Position numbers and translations under genes: made by a program | Origin: an uncultured Collinsella sp. | GTDB lineage: Bacteria > Actinomycetota > Coriobacteriia > Coriobacteriales > Coriobacteriaceae | Assembly (NCBI GenBank): GCA_900540935.1 | Contig: UQHW01000002.1 | Coordinates: 49,498-113,497, forward strand | Length of the DNA stretch: 64,000 nucleotides | Direction of reading: 5' to 3' | Notes under the pieces: generated by a model | Told to the model about the DNA's origin: nothing | Seen by the model: only the letters and a program-made list of their open reading frames with translations | Databases searched by the model: none | Shown: positions 34,581-43,087 of the stretch, piece by piece | How the letters are laid out: every line of letters begins with the position of its first letter | Position numbering within the stretch: the first letter of the stretch is position 1

Positions 34581-35630
34581 TTAGAGGAACATCATGAACA
34601 GCTTGGCCATGACAAAGCTGATGAGTCCGCAGGCGGGGAAGGTGAAGAACCAGGTGAACATCATGTCCTTGACGACGCCGAAGTTGATGGCCGAGAGGCG
34701 CTTGACGGCACCGACGCCCATGATGGCGCAGGTTTTGATGTGGGTGGAGGACACGGGGATGCCGGTAAGGGTGGCAAGCAGCAGGTTCGCGGCGCCCGCG
34801 AGGTCGGCGGAGAAGCCCTGATACTTCTCGAGCTTGACCATGCTCTGGCCGACGGACTTGATGATGCGCTCGCCGCCCACGCTGGTGCCGATGCCCATAG
34901 TGGCCGAGCACAGCAGCATAATCCAGATGGGGATGCCTGCATCGCCGACGCTCGTCTGGCCGCTGGCAAAGGCCACGCCTAAAAAGAGCACGCCGATGAA
35001 CTTCTGTCCATCCTGCGCGCCGTGCATAAAGCTCATGGCCGCGGCGCTCGCGATCTGAGCGTATTTAAAGAAGACATTGGCACGTCGCCTGTTGGCGGCG
35101 GCGAAAAGAATCGAGACGAGCTTGCACAGGACCCAGCCCATGACAAAGCCCAGGCCTATGGAGAGCGCCAGGCCGTAGATGACCTTCATCCACTCGTGGA
35201 CGTTGACGCTGCTCGCACCGCCGAGGGCGATGGCGGCACCGGTCAGGCCGGCGATAAGGCTGTGGCTTTGCGAGGTGGGGATGCCAAAACGCGATGCTGT
35301 GGCGCCGTAGACGACGATGGAGAACAGCGCCGCGCATAGGCAGGCGAGCGCCATGGTGCTGTTTCCGCCAAAGTCGACGATATGTGAGATGGTGTTGGCG
35401 ACGCTCGCGTTAAAGTGCGTCATGATGAGCACGCCGAGGAAGTTGAATGCGGCGCTCATGAGAATGGCGGCGCGGGCGGGCATGCAACGCGTAGTGACGC
35501 AGGTCGCGATGGCGTTGGGCGCGTCGGTCCATCCATTGACGAAGATGGCGCCCAACGCGAGGATCACGGTGACGGCAAGGACTGGGTTCGACACAATTTG
35601 GCCGAGGAAGGTTGAGAACGTTACGTCCAT
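34581..35630 (-). CDS. pit: Low-affinity inorganic phosphate transporter (PiT family)
   Basis: A proton- or cation-coupled phosphate permease with about ten membrane segments in 349 residues. The N-terminal signature FVNGWTDAPNAIATCVTTR and its C-terminal counterpart near GIPVSSTHIKTCAIMGVG mark the inverted repeat of PiT carriers. The ribosome site is weak (GAGAAAG). It is paired with the DUF47 gene. With pstSCAB it gives the cell two phosphate uptake routes. Confidence 0.93.
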   Translation of the reverse strand: MDVTFSTFLGQIVSNPVLAVTVILALGAIFVNGWTDAPNAIATCVTTRCMPARAAILMSAAFNFLGVLIMTHFNASVANTISHIVDFGGNSTMALACLCAALFSIVVYGATASRFGIPTSQSHSLIAGLTGAAIALGGASSVNVHEWMKVIYGLALSIGLGFVMGWVLCKLVSILFAAANRRRANVFFKYAQIASAAAMSFMHGAQDGQKFIGVLFLGVAFASGQTSVGDAGIPIWIMLLCSATMGIGTSVGGERIIKSVGQSMVKLEKYQGFSADLAGAANLLLATLTGIPVSSTHIKTCAIMGVGAVKRLSAINFGVVKDMMFTWFFTFPACGLISFVMAKLFMMFL

Positions 35631-35843
35631 ATATGGGCTTTCTCGAAGTTTACAGACACGTTACAAAAACATGATAAATCGTATCACCTCCTGCGGGTCT
35701 CTTTACCGAGTTCTGATGGGAGAGGTGAACTTTTTGGCACTAAAATTGAATATTAGCCCTGTTGACCGCGGGTGTTCTTTTTGCTAACACGCCATGCGGA
35801 CACGTGCGATTACTACGACACTCCAAAACCACAGTCTGTTCGC

Positions 35844-35873
35844 TTTACAACATGCAAACATGCGTTCGATAAT
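35844..35873 (+). promoter_or_regulatory. Promoter abutting the next start codon
   Basis: TTTACA (35844-35849), an 18-base spacer and GATAAT (35868-35873). A start site seven bases later would fall at about 35880, immediately at the ATG of the next gene. Confidence 0.5.
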
Positions 35874-35880
35874 AGGAGGC

Positions 35881-36219
35881 ATGGAATATCGACAGACAGA
35901 CGGCAAAACTCGGCGCGTGCACAAGCAGTATGTGGACGTCGTGGCCCGCATCCTCGCGGGCGGACAGGTCGTGCCGGTCACCGTCTGCTGGGTCGACGGC
36001 CGTTGTTTTACGATCGACGAAATTATCTCGACCACCGGGTTTGGCCTGATGGTCCACGGCATCCGTACGGCAACATATAAGGTGCGTTTTGGCGGGCACG
36101 CGACCGAGTTGTATCTGGAGGACCAGACGCGCGAGCGGGCAGACGGCTCGCAGGCACACGTGATGCGTTGGTGGGTCTGGGCCTTTGATCGTACGCTTGA
36201 GGGCGAGCGCCGTAGGTAA
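35881..36219 (+). CDS. Small hypothetical protein, possibly leaderless
   Basis: 112 residues, no membrane segment or signal, rich in beta-type stretches (YVDVVARILAGGQVVPVTVCW, given here as the region 15-35, and TYKVRFGGHATELYLED). It recalls small DUF6504-like actinobacterial proteins, but that is only an impression. ATG 35881 has GGAGG one base before it, too close for a normal ribosome site, while the promoter ending at 35873 would start the mRNA at the ATG. An in-frame ATG at 35860 lies before the -10 box. No function is assigned. Confidence 0.65.
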   Translation: MEYRQTDGKTRRVHKQYVDVVARILAGGQVVPVTVCWVDGRCFTIDEIISTTGFGLMVHGIRTATYKVRFGGHATELYLEDQTRERADGSQAHVMRWWVWAFDRTLEGERRR

Positions 36220-36297
36220 GGACGCACGGCGTTCGGGTACAATGACAGGAATCTTGTCACCTACGGCGCTGTCGTGCGCTTTTTGAAAGGACGAAGT

Positions 36298-36993
36298 ATG
36301 AACGATATCCAGGGCTATCAGAACGGCCCCATCGAGACCGGTGCAAGCCGTGCCAAGGAGATGTCGCCGCGCGCGTACAACCTCACCATGTCTGCCCTGA
36401 TCTTTTTGGGCTTTTGCGCCATGGGCGCCGGCGCCTACTTTACGAGCACCATGTCGTTTGCGCGCATGATGATGAGCGGCGCAGCCTTGCCGCTGGTCTT
36501 TGGCTCGTTTATTTTGACCATCGTCGGCATGGTCATGATGTCGGCCGCCGCCAGCAAGCAGTCCGTGGGCCTGTCCCTTGTGGGCTACGTAATCTTTGCG
36601 AGCACCTTTGGCCTGACCGCGTCGTTTGGCCTTGCCAACTACGACCTGCCCACCATCAACACTGCCTTTATCGCCACGGCCGCCATCACCTTTGTCTTTG
36701 GCGCCTTGGGCGTGACGTTCCCCAAGTTTTTCCAGCGTGTGTATGGCATTGGTTTTGGCATCCTGCTTGCCACGATTCTGGTCGAGATCGTGCTGATGTT
36801 CATGGGCGTTTCGCAGTCCATCACCGACCTGATCGTGATCGTGGTGTTCGCCGGCTTTATTGGCTACGACACCTATGTTGCCACGACGGTGCCGCCTACG
36901 CTGCCCAACGCCGTGCTCATGGCCTCTAACCTGTTCGTGGATATTATCAACGTGTTCCTGCGCATTCTGAACATCCTCGGCCGTCGCGACTAG
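36298..36993 (+). CDS. Bax inhibitor-1/YccA family membrane protein
   Basis: 231 residues with seven membrane segments from about residue 28, the TMBIM/YbhL fold; bacterial members are proposed calcium-leak channels or protease-linked proteins, with no firm role here. The family end GYDTYVATTVPP, followed by ASNLFVDIINVFLRILNILG, is characteristic, including the membrane Asp. ATG 36298 is chosen for its GAAAGGA site; the in-frame upstream start at 36274 has none. TACAAT at 36238-36243 may be a -10 box. Confidence 0.9.
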   Translation: MNDIQGYQNGPIETGASRAKEMSPRAYNLTMSALIFLGFCAMGAGAYFTSTMSFARMMMSGAALPLVFGSFILTIVGMVMMSAAASKQSVGLSLVGYVIFASTFGLTASFGLANYDLPTINTAFIATAAITFVFGALGVTFPKFFQRVYGIGFGILLATILVEIVLMFMGVSQSITDLIVIVVFAGFIGYDTYVATTVPPTLPNAVLMASNLFVDIINVFLRILNILGRRD

Positions 36994-37039
36994 TGGCGAA
37001 TTGCGGCGGTGCTTGCCGTGCGTGCAAATCGATGCGAAA

Positions 37040-37065
37040 GGCGGTCCTTCGGGGCCGTCTTTTTT
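37040..37065 (+). terminator. Rho-independent terminator with TTCG loop
   Basis: An 8-bp stem with two G-U pairs (37040-37047 with 37052-37059), a TTCG tetraloop and six T, after the Bax-inhibitor gene. Confidence 0.88.
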
Positions 37066-37131
37066 GTACGCGGCGGGGTATCATGGATGGGAAAAGCCGA
37101 TAGCGGCAGAGACCGAGAAAGGTGACCACTT

Positions 37132-38283
37132 ATGGCAGACGTCGACAACAGGAACCGTAACCGCAGGTCCAACCGAGCGGGTCAGCCCAATCCCAAGCGC
37201 GAGGCCCGTGCCAAGGCCGCCGAGCGTCACGTGGCAACTGTGTCCGAAGCGTGCGCCAAGGATATCGAGCGTTCGCTTGCCGGTGTTCGCGAGTTTGACG
37301 GTATGCCTGCCGGCTTTGTCTCGGCGATGAAGGCCAAGGTTCAGAGTGCTGTGGCCACCGAAGAACAGGTTGCCGAGGACGTCGAGGGCGCGGAGGCTGC
37401 CGAGACCGAGGCGGCACCCGAGAGCGAGGCAGCGCCCGAGACCGAGGCAGCTCCTGAGCCCGTCGAGGAGCCTGCCGAGGAAATCGCCGGAGCTGAGTCC
37501 GCGCCTGCTGAGGAGCCTGCTGCGTCCCTGCCTGAGGTCACTGTGCTCGATGCCTCCGCCACGCAGGCCATCTTGGACAACGGTCGTGGCTATGCGCAGT
37601 TCTGCGACATGGCCGTGCTCGCCTTTGCCTCGTTCACCAACCCGGGCGGTGGCTATATTCAGGGTTATCTGGGCCAGGAGGCCACACTGTGCGCCGATTC
37701 GTATCTGTACAACGTTCTCGATAAGCAGCGCAAATGGTACGGCGAGAACCGTCGCCGCAACATCAACTGCGAGCTCTATCGTAACCGCGCCCTAGTGGTG
37801 CCTGCGGTGCGCTTCGACCGCAACCACGTGCATGCATACGCCGACGTGATCGTGGCCGCCGCGCCCAACGTTAAGCGCGCCCGCCAGGAGTATCGCGTGA
37901 GCGACGATGCTCTGCTGGATGCCCTGCGCGACCGCATTCGCTTTGTGCTTGCCATCTGCGACGAGCTGGGTCGCGAGAAGCTCGTGCTGGGTGCTTGGGG
38001 CTGCGACAACAACGGCTTTGACGCAGAGGCCGTGGCCGAGCTCTTCCGCAAGGAGCTCGCGTCGGGCGACTTTAAGGTCAAGCAAGTCTTCTTTGCCGTG
38101 CCTTCTACGCGCTGGGATGAGGATTTTGCCAAGTTCGAGCACGTGCTGGCAAACTTCCCCGAGCGCAACGAGGAGTCCTATGCTCAGGTTGCCGCTCGCG
38201 CTGCGGCAGCTCGCGCCGCCGAGCAGGCCCAGGCTGCTACCGAGGATGATGAGGACGAGGACGATTGGCGCAAGTACCTGTAA
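37132..38283 (+). CDS. TIGR02452/PARG-like macrodomain protein with long acidic N-region
   Basis: 383 residues. Residues 1-75 are basic; about 80-135 is a low-complexity Ala/Glu/Pro tract; the C-terminal two-thirds match the TIGR02452 (microbial poly/mono-ADP-ribose glycohydrolase-like) family. ADP-ribose-binding features are AFASFTNPGGGYIQGYLGQE and VVAAAPNV. In active members the glycine triplet is followed by QEE; here it is QEA (codons cag gag gcc near 37675-37683), so the usual catalytic second Glu is Ala. It could be a binder, or use another residue. ADP-ribose turnover is inferred from family only. Confidence 0.75.
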   Translation: MADVDNRNRNRRSNRAGQPNPKREARAKAAERHVATVSEACAKDIERSLAGVREFDGMPAGFVSAMKAKVQSAVATEEQVAEDVEGAEAAETEAAPESEAAPETEAAPEPVEEPAEEIAGAESAPAEEPAASLPEVTVLDASATQAILDNGRGYAQFCDMAVLAFASFTNPGGGYIQGYLGQEATLCADSYLYNVLDKQRKWYGENRRRNINCELYRNRALVVPAVRFDRNHVHAYADVIVAAAPNVKRARQEYRVSDDALLDALRDRIRFVLAICDELGREKLVLGAWGCDNNGFDAEAVAELFRKELASGDFKVKQVFFAVPSTRWDEDFAKFEHVLANFPERNEESYAQVAARAAAARAAEQAQAATEDDEDEDDWRKYL

Positions 38284-38308
38284 CCGGTACGTGTTGACAG
38301 ATAGGTCG

Positions 38309-38342
38309 AGCCGGCGGGAGAGGCTGCTCCCGCCGGCTTTTT
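38309..38342 (+). terminator. Rho-independent terminator after the PARG-like gene
   Basis: A perfect 12-bp stem (38309-38320 with 38327-38338), a 6-base loop and a T-run. Confidence 0.92.
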
Positions 38343-38362
38343 ACTAAAAGGAAGGGCTTACG

Positions 38363-39022
38363 ATGAAAAACGTTCTATGCTTTGGCGACAGCAACACCTA
38401 TGGTTACGATCCGGCGGGCATGCGCGACGGCACCGCGGTGCGCTATGCGCGGGATGTGCGCTGGTGTGGCGTGGCCCAACGTGACTTAGGCGAGGGCTGG
38501 CATGTAATTGAAGAAGGCCTCAACGGCCGCACGACGGTACGCGACGACATGTGCCATCTGGACACCAATCTTAACGGCATTCGCGCGCTTCCGATGATGC
38601 TCGAGGCCCATAAGCCGCTGGACGCCATTGTGATCATGCTGGGCACCAACGACTGCAAGACGGTCTTTAACGTGACGGCTGCCGATATCGCTCGTGGCGC
38701 CATGGCGCTGATTCGCGCCGTCCGCGCGTTTCCGTGGACCGACGCTGCGCCTTGTCCGCGCATTCTGCTGATGGCGCCTATCAAGATTAAGCCGCAGATC
38801 GCCGACGTATATATGACCGATTTTGACGAGCATTCCGTAGAAGCCTCGGAACATTTTGGTGAGTACTACGCGCATGTGGCTGAGCAGTTTGGCTGCGACT
38901 TTTTGAATGCCGCCGACTTTGCCGAGCCGGGCGATATCGACTATCTGCATATGATGCCCGAAAGCCATGAGAGCCTGGGTCACGCCGTGGCAGCCAAGCT
39001 CCAAGAGATGCTCGGAGAGTAG
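38363..39022 (+). CDS. SGNH-hydrolase (GDSL-type esterase/arylesterase)
   Basis: 219 residues, an alpha/beta SGNH hydrolase. Block I CFGDSNTYGY has the nucleophilic Ser; block III GTNDCK carries the Asn; block V near MMPESHESLG supplies the Asp/His-type residues (His in DYLHMMPESHESLGHA). No signal peptide, so cytoplasmic. It probably hydrolyses acyl or aryl esters; the substrate is unknown. AAAAGGAAGGG precedes the ATG. It is convergent with thiD. Confidence 0.9.
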   Translation: MKNVLCFGDSNTYGYDPAGMRDGTAVRYARDVRWCGVAQRDLGEGWHVIEEGLNGRTTVRDDMCHLDTNLNGIRALPMMLEAHKPLDAIVIMLGTNDCKTVFNVTAADIARGAMALIRAVRAFPWTDAAPCPRILLMAPIKIKPQIADVYMTDFDEHSVEASEHFGEYYAHVAEQFGCDFLNAADFAEPGDIDYLHMMPESHESLGHAVAAKLQEMLGE

Positions 39023-39028
39023 CGCGAC

Positions 39029-39073
39029 CCCAAGCCACCGCAAAGGGGGCGGGCGCCTTTGCGGTGGCTTGGG
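39029..39073. terminator. Bidirectional hairpin between convergent genes
   Basis: Perfect 18-bp arms (39029-39046 with 39056-39073), a 9-base loop, between the SGNH-hydrolase and thiD stop codons. T-runs are poor on both sides. Confidence 0.7.
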
Positions 39074-39082
39074 CTGCGAATC

Positions 39083-39913
39083 TTAATACTGCCACATGTG
39101 GTTGACGGGGCCGGAACCTTTGCCCATGTCAAAGCCGGCGGCGAGAGCGCCGGTTAGGTAGGCCTTGCCCGCGTTGACGGCATCGGCAAGATCCATGCCC
39201 TGGGCCAGCGCGCAGGCGATGGCGGACGAGAGCGTGCAGCCGGTGCCGTGCGTGTTGTCGGTCTCGATGCGCTTGTGGCGGAACCACGTGGTGAGTGGAT
39301 CTCCCAGATGGTTGCCCTCGTCATCGAGTGGCGCGGGTTCGGCCAGTACATCGTTGGCCTCGTTGACAAGATGCCCACCCTTAACGAGGGATGCGCAACC
39401 AAAGCGGCGGGTGAGGAGCATGGCAGCATTTTGCTGCGTGCGCTCGGAGTCGACCTCGTAGTCGAGCAGGGCCATGGCCTCGGGAATATTGGGCGTGATA
39501 ACCGTCGCTAGCGGGAACAGGCGGCGGGTGAGCGCCTCGGCGGCATCTTCGGCAATCAGCCGTGCGCCCGAGGTGGCTACCATGACGGGGTCGACGACCA
39601 CGTTTGTCGCGTTCCAAGCGCTCAGGCGGTCGGCGATAACATCGATAATCTCGGCAGAGGAAACCATGCCAATCTTGACGGCGTTGGGGCGGATATCGTC
39701 AAAAACGGCATCGATCTGCGCCGCGACAATATCCGGGGAGATGTTCTGTACGGCGGTGACGCCCAGGGTGTTCTGTGCGGTGATAGCGGTGATAGCCGTC
39801 TCGGCATACAGGCGGTGCGCCGTGATGGTCTTGATGTCGGCCTGAATGCCGGCGCCACCGCTGGAATCGGATCCTGCGATGGATAGAACGGCAGGTACCT
39901 TACTGCGATCCAT
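39083..39913 (-). CDS. thiD: Hydroxymethylpyrimidine (phosphate) kinase
   Basis: Phosphorylates 4-amino-5-hydroxymethyl-2-methylpyrimidine and its monophosphate, the pyrimidine branch of thiamine synthesis. 276 residues of ribokinase-like fold. SIAGSDSSGGAGIQADIKT at the N-terminus and the anion-hole motif HGTGCTLSSAIA with the catalytic region near the C-terminus are typical. GGGAG lies seven bases before ATG 39913. thiC is directly upstream on the same strand. Confidence 0.96.
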   Translation of the reverse strand: MDRSKVPAVLSIAGSDSSGGAGIQADIKTITAHRLYAETAITAITAQNTLGVTAVQNISPDIVAAQIDAVFDDIRPNAVKIGMVSSAEIIDVIADRLSAWNATNVVVDPVMVATSGARLIAEDAAEALTRRLFPLATVITPNIPEAMALLDYEVDSERTQQNAAMLLTRRFGCASLVKGGHLVNEANDVLAEPAPLDDEGNHLGDPLTTWFRHKRIETDNTHGTGCTLSSAIACALAQGMDLADAVNAGKAYLTGALAAGFDMGKGSGPVNHMWQY

Positions 39914-39959
39914 GTTCGCTCCCTTGTTCGGTCGGAATCAAATGGGTCTTTAAGCCAGC

Positions 39960-40050
39960 ATTATAAAGATGCCCGGGCCGACTCTATGCCGAACCCGGGC
40001 GGGCGATGCAATCTCTACGCAAGTGTAAGTAAATGTTCACAAGTCAACAA
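39960..40050 (-). promoter_or_regulatory. Possible separate promoters and hairpin before thiD
   Basis: On the minus strand TTGTTG, a 17-base spacer and TACACT occupy about 40050-40023. A GCCCGGG/CCCGGGC hairpin (40000-39994 with 39977-39971) follows, then TATAAT at 39965-39960, 47 bases before thiD. thiD may therefore be transcribed independently of the TPP-controlled thiC. Confidence 0.4.
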
Positions 40051-40095
40051 TTGACAGGCACCAGCTCGCCGCCAGAAGCGGCCGCGGCGACAGGG

Positions 40096-41430
40096 TTAGT
40101 CCTCCATGCCGAGGTCGATCGTGGTGCCCTCGAAGATCTTGTTGACGGTGCGGACGGCGCACATCTTGCCACACATGGTGCAAGTGCCCTCGGTGGCGGC
40201 GGGGGACTCCTCGTAGCGCTTCTTGCCCGTAACCGGGTCGAGCGCGCACTTCCACATGGCGTCCCAGTCGAGCTTGCGGCGTGCCTGGCCCATCTTGTCG
40301 TCCATGTCGCGGGCGTGGGGCACCTTTTTGGCGATGTCGGCGGCGTGTGCGGCAATCTTGGTGGCCATGAGGCCGTCGAGCACGTCCTGGGCGTTGGGCA
40401 GGCACAAGTGCTCGGCCGGCGTCACGTAGCACAGGAAGTCGGCGCCGGAGCTGGCGGAGATAGCGCCGCCGATGGCAGCGGTGATGTGGTCGTAGCCCAC
40501 GCCGATATCGGTCACCAGCGGCCCGAGCACATAGAACGGGGCGTTGTGGCACAGGCGCTTCTGCAGTTTCATGTTGGCGGCGATCTCGTCGAGCGCCATG
40601 TGGCCCGGACCCTCGACCATAACCTGGACGCCGGCGGCCCATGCGCGCTTGCACAGCTTGCCCAGCTCGATCATCTCGGCGGTCTCGGTGGCGTCGTTGG
40701 AGTCGTAGAGGCAGCCCGGGCGACAGGAGTCGCCGAGCGAAATCGTCACGTCGTACTCGTGGCAGATTTCGAGCAGCTCGTCGTAGAACTCATAGAACGG
40801 GTTCTCGTTACCGGTGACCTCCATCCAGCCAAACAGCAGCGAGCCGCCGCGGCTCACGATGTTCATGAGGCGGCCGGTCTCCTTAAAGGTCTTTGTGACC
40901 GACTTGTTGATGCCGCAGTGGATGGTCATAAAGTCCACGCCGTCCTCGGCGTGCGCGCGCACGACCTCGAACAGGTCGTCCTTGGTAAGCTTGACCAGCG
41001 GCTTTTCCATGTAGCCGATGGCGTCGTACATGGGGACGGTACCTACCATGAGCGGCGTCTCGTCGATGAGCTGCTGGCGGAACTGGCGCGTCTTGCCCGA
41101 GTTGGAGAGGTCCATGATGGCGTCGGCGCCAAAGTCCTCGGCGATCTTGACCTTCTTCCATTCCTCGGCGGCATCGGCCTTGTCGCCCGAGATGCCCAAG
41201 TTCACGTTGACCTTGGTGGACAGGCCCTCACCGACGCCAAAGGCGCGCATGCCTTTTTTGATGTGCACGATGTTGGCAGGAATGGCGATGCGGCCGTCGG
41301 CCACGCGCTCGCGGATGTACTCGGGGTCGCGATGCTCGCGCTCGGCGACCTCCTTCATCTGCGGTGTGATCTGCCCGGCGCGGGCGAAGTCGATTTGCGT
41401 GACGAGCTTGGGCTCGGTCTGTGTGCTCAT
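40096..41430 (-). CDS. thiC: Phosphomethylpyrimidine synthase
   Basis: A radical-SAM enzyme converting aminoimidazole ribotide to hydroxymethylpyrimidine phosphate. 444 residues. The C-terminal iron-sulfur motif CTMCGKMCAVR (CxxCxxxxC type) and the core stretches GTVPMYDAIGYMEKP, FMTIHCGI and ISLGDSCRPGCLYD are present. ATG at 41430 is chosen (GGGAG nine bases before) over the longer reading to 41454, which would run into the riboswitch. Controlled by the TPP riboswitch upstream. Confidence 0.97.
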   Translation of the reverse strand: MSTQTEPKLVTQIDFARAGQITPQMKEVAEREHRDPEYIRERVADGRIAIPANIVHIKKGMRAFGVGEGLSTKVNVNLGISGDKADAAEEWKKVKIAEDFGADAIMDLSNSGKTRQFRQQLIDETPLMVGTVPMYDAIGYMEKPLVKLTKDDLFEVVRAHAEDGVDFMTIHCGINKSVTKTFKETGRLMNIVSRGGSLLFGWMEVTGNENPFYEFYDELLEICHEYDVTISLGDSCRPGCLYDSNDATETAEMIELGKLCKRAWAAGVQVMVEGPGHMALDEIAANMKLQKRLCHNAPFYVLGPLVTDIGVGYDHITAAIGGAISASSGADFLCYVTPAEHLCLPNAQDVLDGLMATKIAAHAADIAKKVPHARDMDDKMGQARRKLDWDAMWKCALDPVTGKKRYEESPAATEGTCTMCGKMCAVRTVNKIFEGTTIDLGMED

Positions 41431-41437
41431 TGGCACG

Positions 41438-41530
41438 GCTCCCTTCGTTGGCATTACCCATATCAGGTTTGCGGGTCAGGGCGGGCGCGCCCAATCTCAG
41501 CCTGCCGTCTTGTCCTGCAAGCCCCCCGTT
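41438..41530 (-). promoter_or_regulatory. TPP riboswitch upstream of thiC
   Basis: Read on the minus strand the leader has the THI-box elements in order: GGGGGGC, CTGAGA (41500-41495), ACCCGC, AACCTGAT, GGGTAATGCCA and the closing GAAGGGAG. The last element overlaps the thiC ribosome site, so thiamine pyrophosphate probably blocks translation initiation. Confidence 0.93.
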
Positions 41531-41601
41531 TATGTAATGGGCTCAAGTATAGCTCGAATGGGTACGATTGGCCTAACGAGCGTGCCTGTGAGGAGGCGAA
41601 C

Positions 41602-42123
41602 ATGGAAGACAAGCATCTATATCGAGAGACGCAATGGGATGTATCGGCCGAGGAAAGCCGTGCGCACCATGGCCTTGTCGCGATCGGTTTTGCGGTGCTT
41701 GCCGTGCTGGTGATTGCCTTTTGTATCTGGACGTTTGGTGGTCGCGGCGGCGCTGCATGGGAGTTCGAGGCTGATGATAGCCTACCGATTATGACGGTGA
41801 GGAGTACTGGCGGTAATGCCAATACGCTCGCCGTTCCGGGCGATTATTGGTACCCGTGCGATGAGTTTGTGCAGTTGCAGCTGAGTGGTGGGTCTATTCC
41901 TGGTGAGGAAATCGAACGCGTGACGTATGATGCGACGTTCAAAACGTTGACGGTGAAGCTCAAAGATCAAGGGGATGTGCCCACGACGATGGATATCGCG
42001 CTGACGGAATGGCGCCTGGAGCCCCCGTCGGGTGTTGCGGTGTCCGAGGTCGAGCACGTCAAGATTGTCTATCAGGACGGTTCGACAAACGGGATTGCAA
42101 AGGCCGACGGTCTAGCAGAATAG
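41602..42123 (+). CDS. Single-pass membrane protein of unknown function
   Basis: 173 residues: a short cytoplasmic N-part, one membrane segment (about 24-45), then an extracytoplasmic domain of beta-type sequence (about 55-165). No family recognised. GAGGAGG lies five bases before ATG 41602. A much longer frame open upstream through the thiC antisense is a compositional artefact. It is divergent from thiC and ends just before a long palindrome. Similar small exported proteins are common in this group; I assign no role. Confidence 0.7.
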   Translation: MEDKHLYRETQWDVSAEESRAHHGLVAIGFAVLAVLVIAFCIWTFGGRGGAAWEFEADDSLPIMTVRSTGGNANTLAVPGDYWYPCDEFVQLQLSGGSIPGEEIERVTYDATFKTLTVKLKDQGDVPTTMDIALTEWRLEPPSGVAVSEVEHVKIVYQDGSTNGIAKADGLAE

Positions 42124-42153
42124 GTGTCGAGCCTAGCAGCCAATTCATAAAAG

Positions 42154-42214
42154 TTGCGGTGGAATAGTTCCTGATTGTGCGAAAAAGGCTCAAATAGGAA
42201 TTATTCCACCGCAA
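42154..42214. repeat. Dispersed palindrome, family TTGCGGTGGAATA, copy 1
   Basis: The 19-bp arms 42154-42172 and 42196-42214 differ at one wobble position; the loop is 23 bases. It lies between convergent genes. The arm sequence AGTTGCGGTG(G/A)AATA recurs at 43088-43154 and 63921-63940. Confidence 0.85.
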
Positions 42215-42257
42215 GTTATATAGAGAAGGCTGAGCGGGTCAGTGTTGGGTGCCGGCT

Positions 42258-43067
42258 CTAGAGCATCTGTTCGTTGATGAACATGAGGGTGCCTAGGTAT
42301 GAGAGCTCGGGGACGTGGCGATAGCCGATGTTGAATGCGGTAAGTTCGCTTGCATCCTCGAGCTTGTTTTCTGCCATCCACCGCACCATGGAGCCGCGCG
42401 CCTTTTTGCTGACGGTCGACCGTTGGATGGGCTTCCCGTTGCGGATACCCTCGCCAAAGAGGCACGTGACGGCTGTGGCGTCGCCCGCGAGGTGGGGCAG
42501 AACGGCTTTGGCATACTCTACGCTGGCGAGGTTGACGATCGTGGTGTTTGAACCTGCCGGGGCGATAGCCCGCGCGAGCTTATCGCTCCAAAATGCGTAG
42601 AGGTCTCGGGCACCGTCGACGACAAGCTTCGCGCCCATCTCCAGCCGATACGGTTCGACGGCATGAAAGGGACGAACGCACCCGTAGAGGCCGGAGAGGA
42701 TCCACAGATGGTCTTGCAGCCATGCGAGCTGCGCGGAATCCATCACCTCGGGTGCCATGCTCTGGTATTGAATGCCGTGATAGGACATGGCGGCAGGGGA
42801 GAGGTGACGGGCGAGTGCGGGATTGTCGAGATCGCCGCTTTTCAGGATGGGCCCGAACTCATGCAGGGTGTTGAGGCAAGGTCCCAGCAGTTTGTCACTC
42901 ACGTTCCACAGCGCCTGCAGGCCGCCGCTGCCTTCATTCCGCTCGATATCTAGCAGTGCGCGGTGGAGGCGAGCCGTCTCGCGCACAAAGGGTGGGATGC
43001 CCAGGACTTCAAAAGCATCTTGGGCCGCGCGCATCTGCTTGGCGGGCGAAATGATGACCTGCAGCAT
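42258..43067 (-). CDS. yaaA: Peroxide stress protein YaaA (DUF328)
   Basis: 269 residues of the YaaA/UPF0246 family; E. coli YaaA lowers free iron and binds DNA under peroxide stress. The N-terminal MLQVIISPAKQMR and the C-terminal KKARGSMVRWMAENKL region are characteristic. The start ATG 43067 has GAGGAGAG just upstream; the frame open to 43265 crosses a palindrome and the neighbour's 3' end and is not real. Lies between two copies of the same repeat. Confidence 0.92.
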   Translation of the reverse strand: MLQVIISPAKQMRAAQDAFEVLGIPPFVRETARLHRALLDIERNEGSGGLQALWNVSDKLLGPCLNTLHEFGPILKSGDLDNPALARHLSPAAMSYHGIQYQSMAPEVMDSAQLAWLQDHLWILSGLYGCVRPFHAVEPYRLEMGAKLVVDGARDLYAFWSDKLARAIAPAGSNTTIVNLASVEYAKAVLPHLAGDATAVTCLFGEGIRNGKPIQRSTVSKKARGSMVRWMAENKLEDASELTAFNIGYRHVPELSYLGTLMFINEQML

Positions 43068-43087
43068 GGGCTCTCCTCTGCCAAAAA

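Noticed and set aside
40033..41601. Long plus-strand frame opposite thiC that runs into the membrane protein gene
   Set aside because: Only the part from ATG 41602 has a ribosome site and protein-like sequence; the rest mirrors thiC and the TPP riboswitch.
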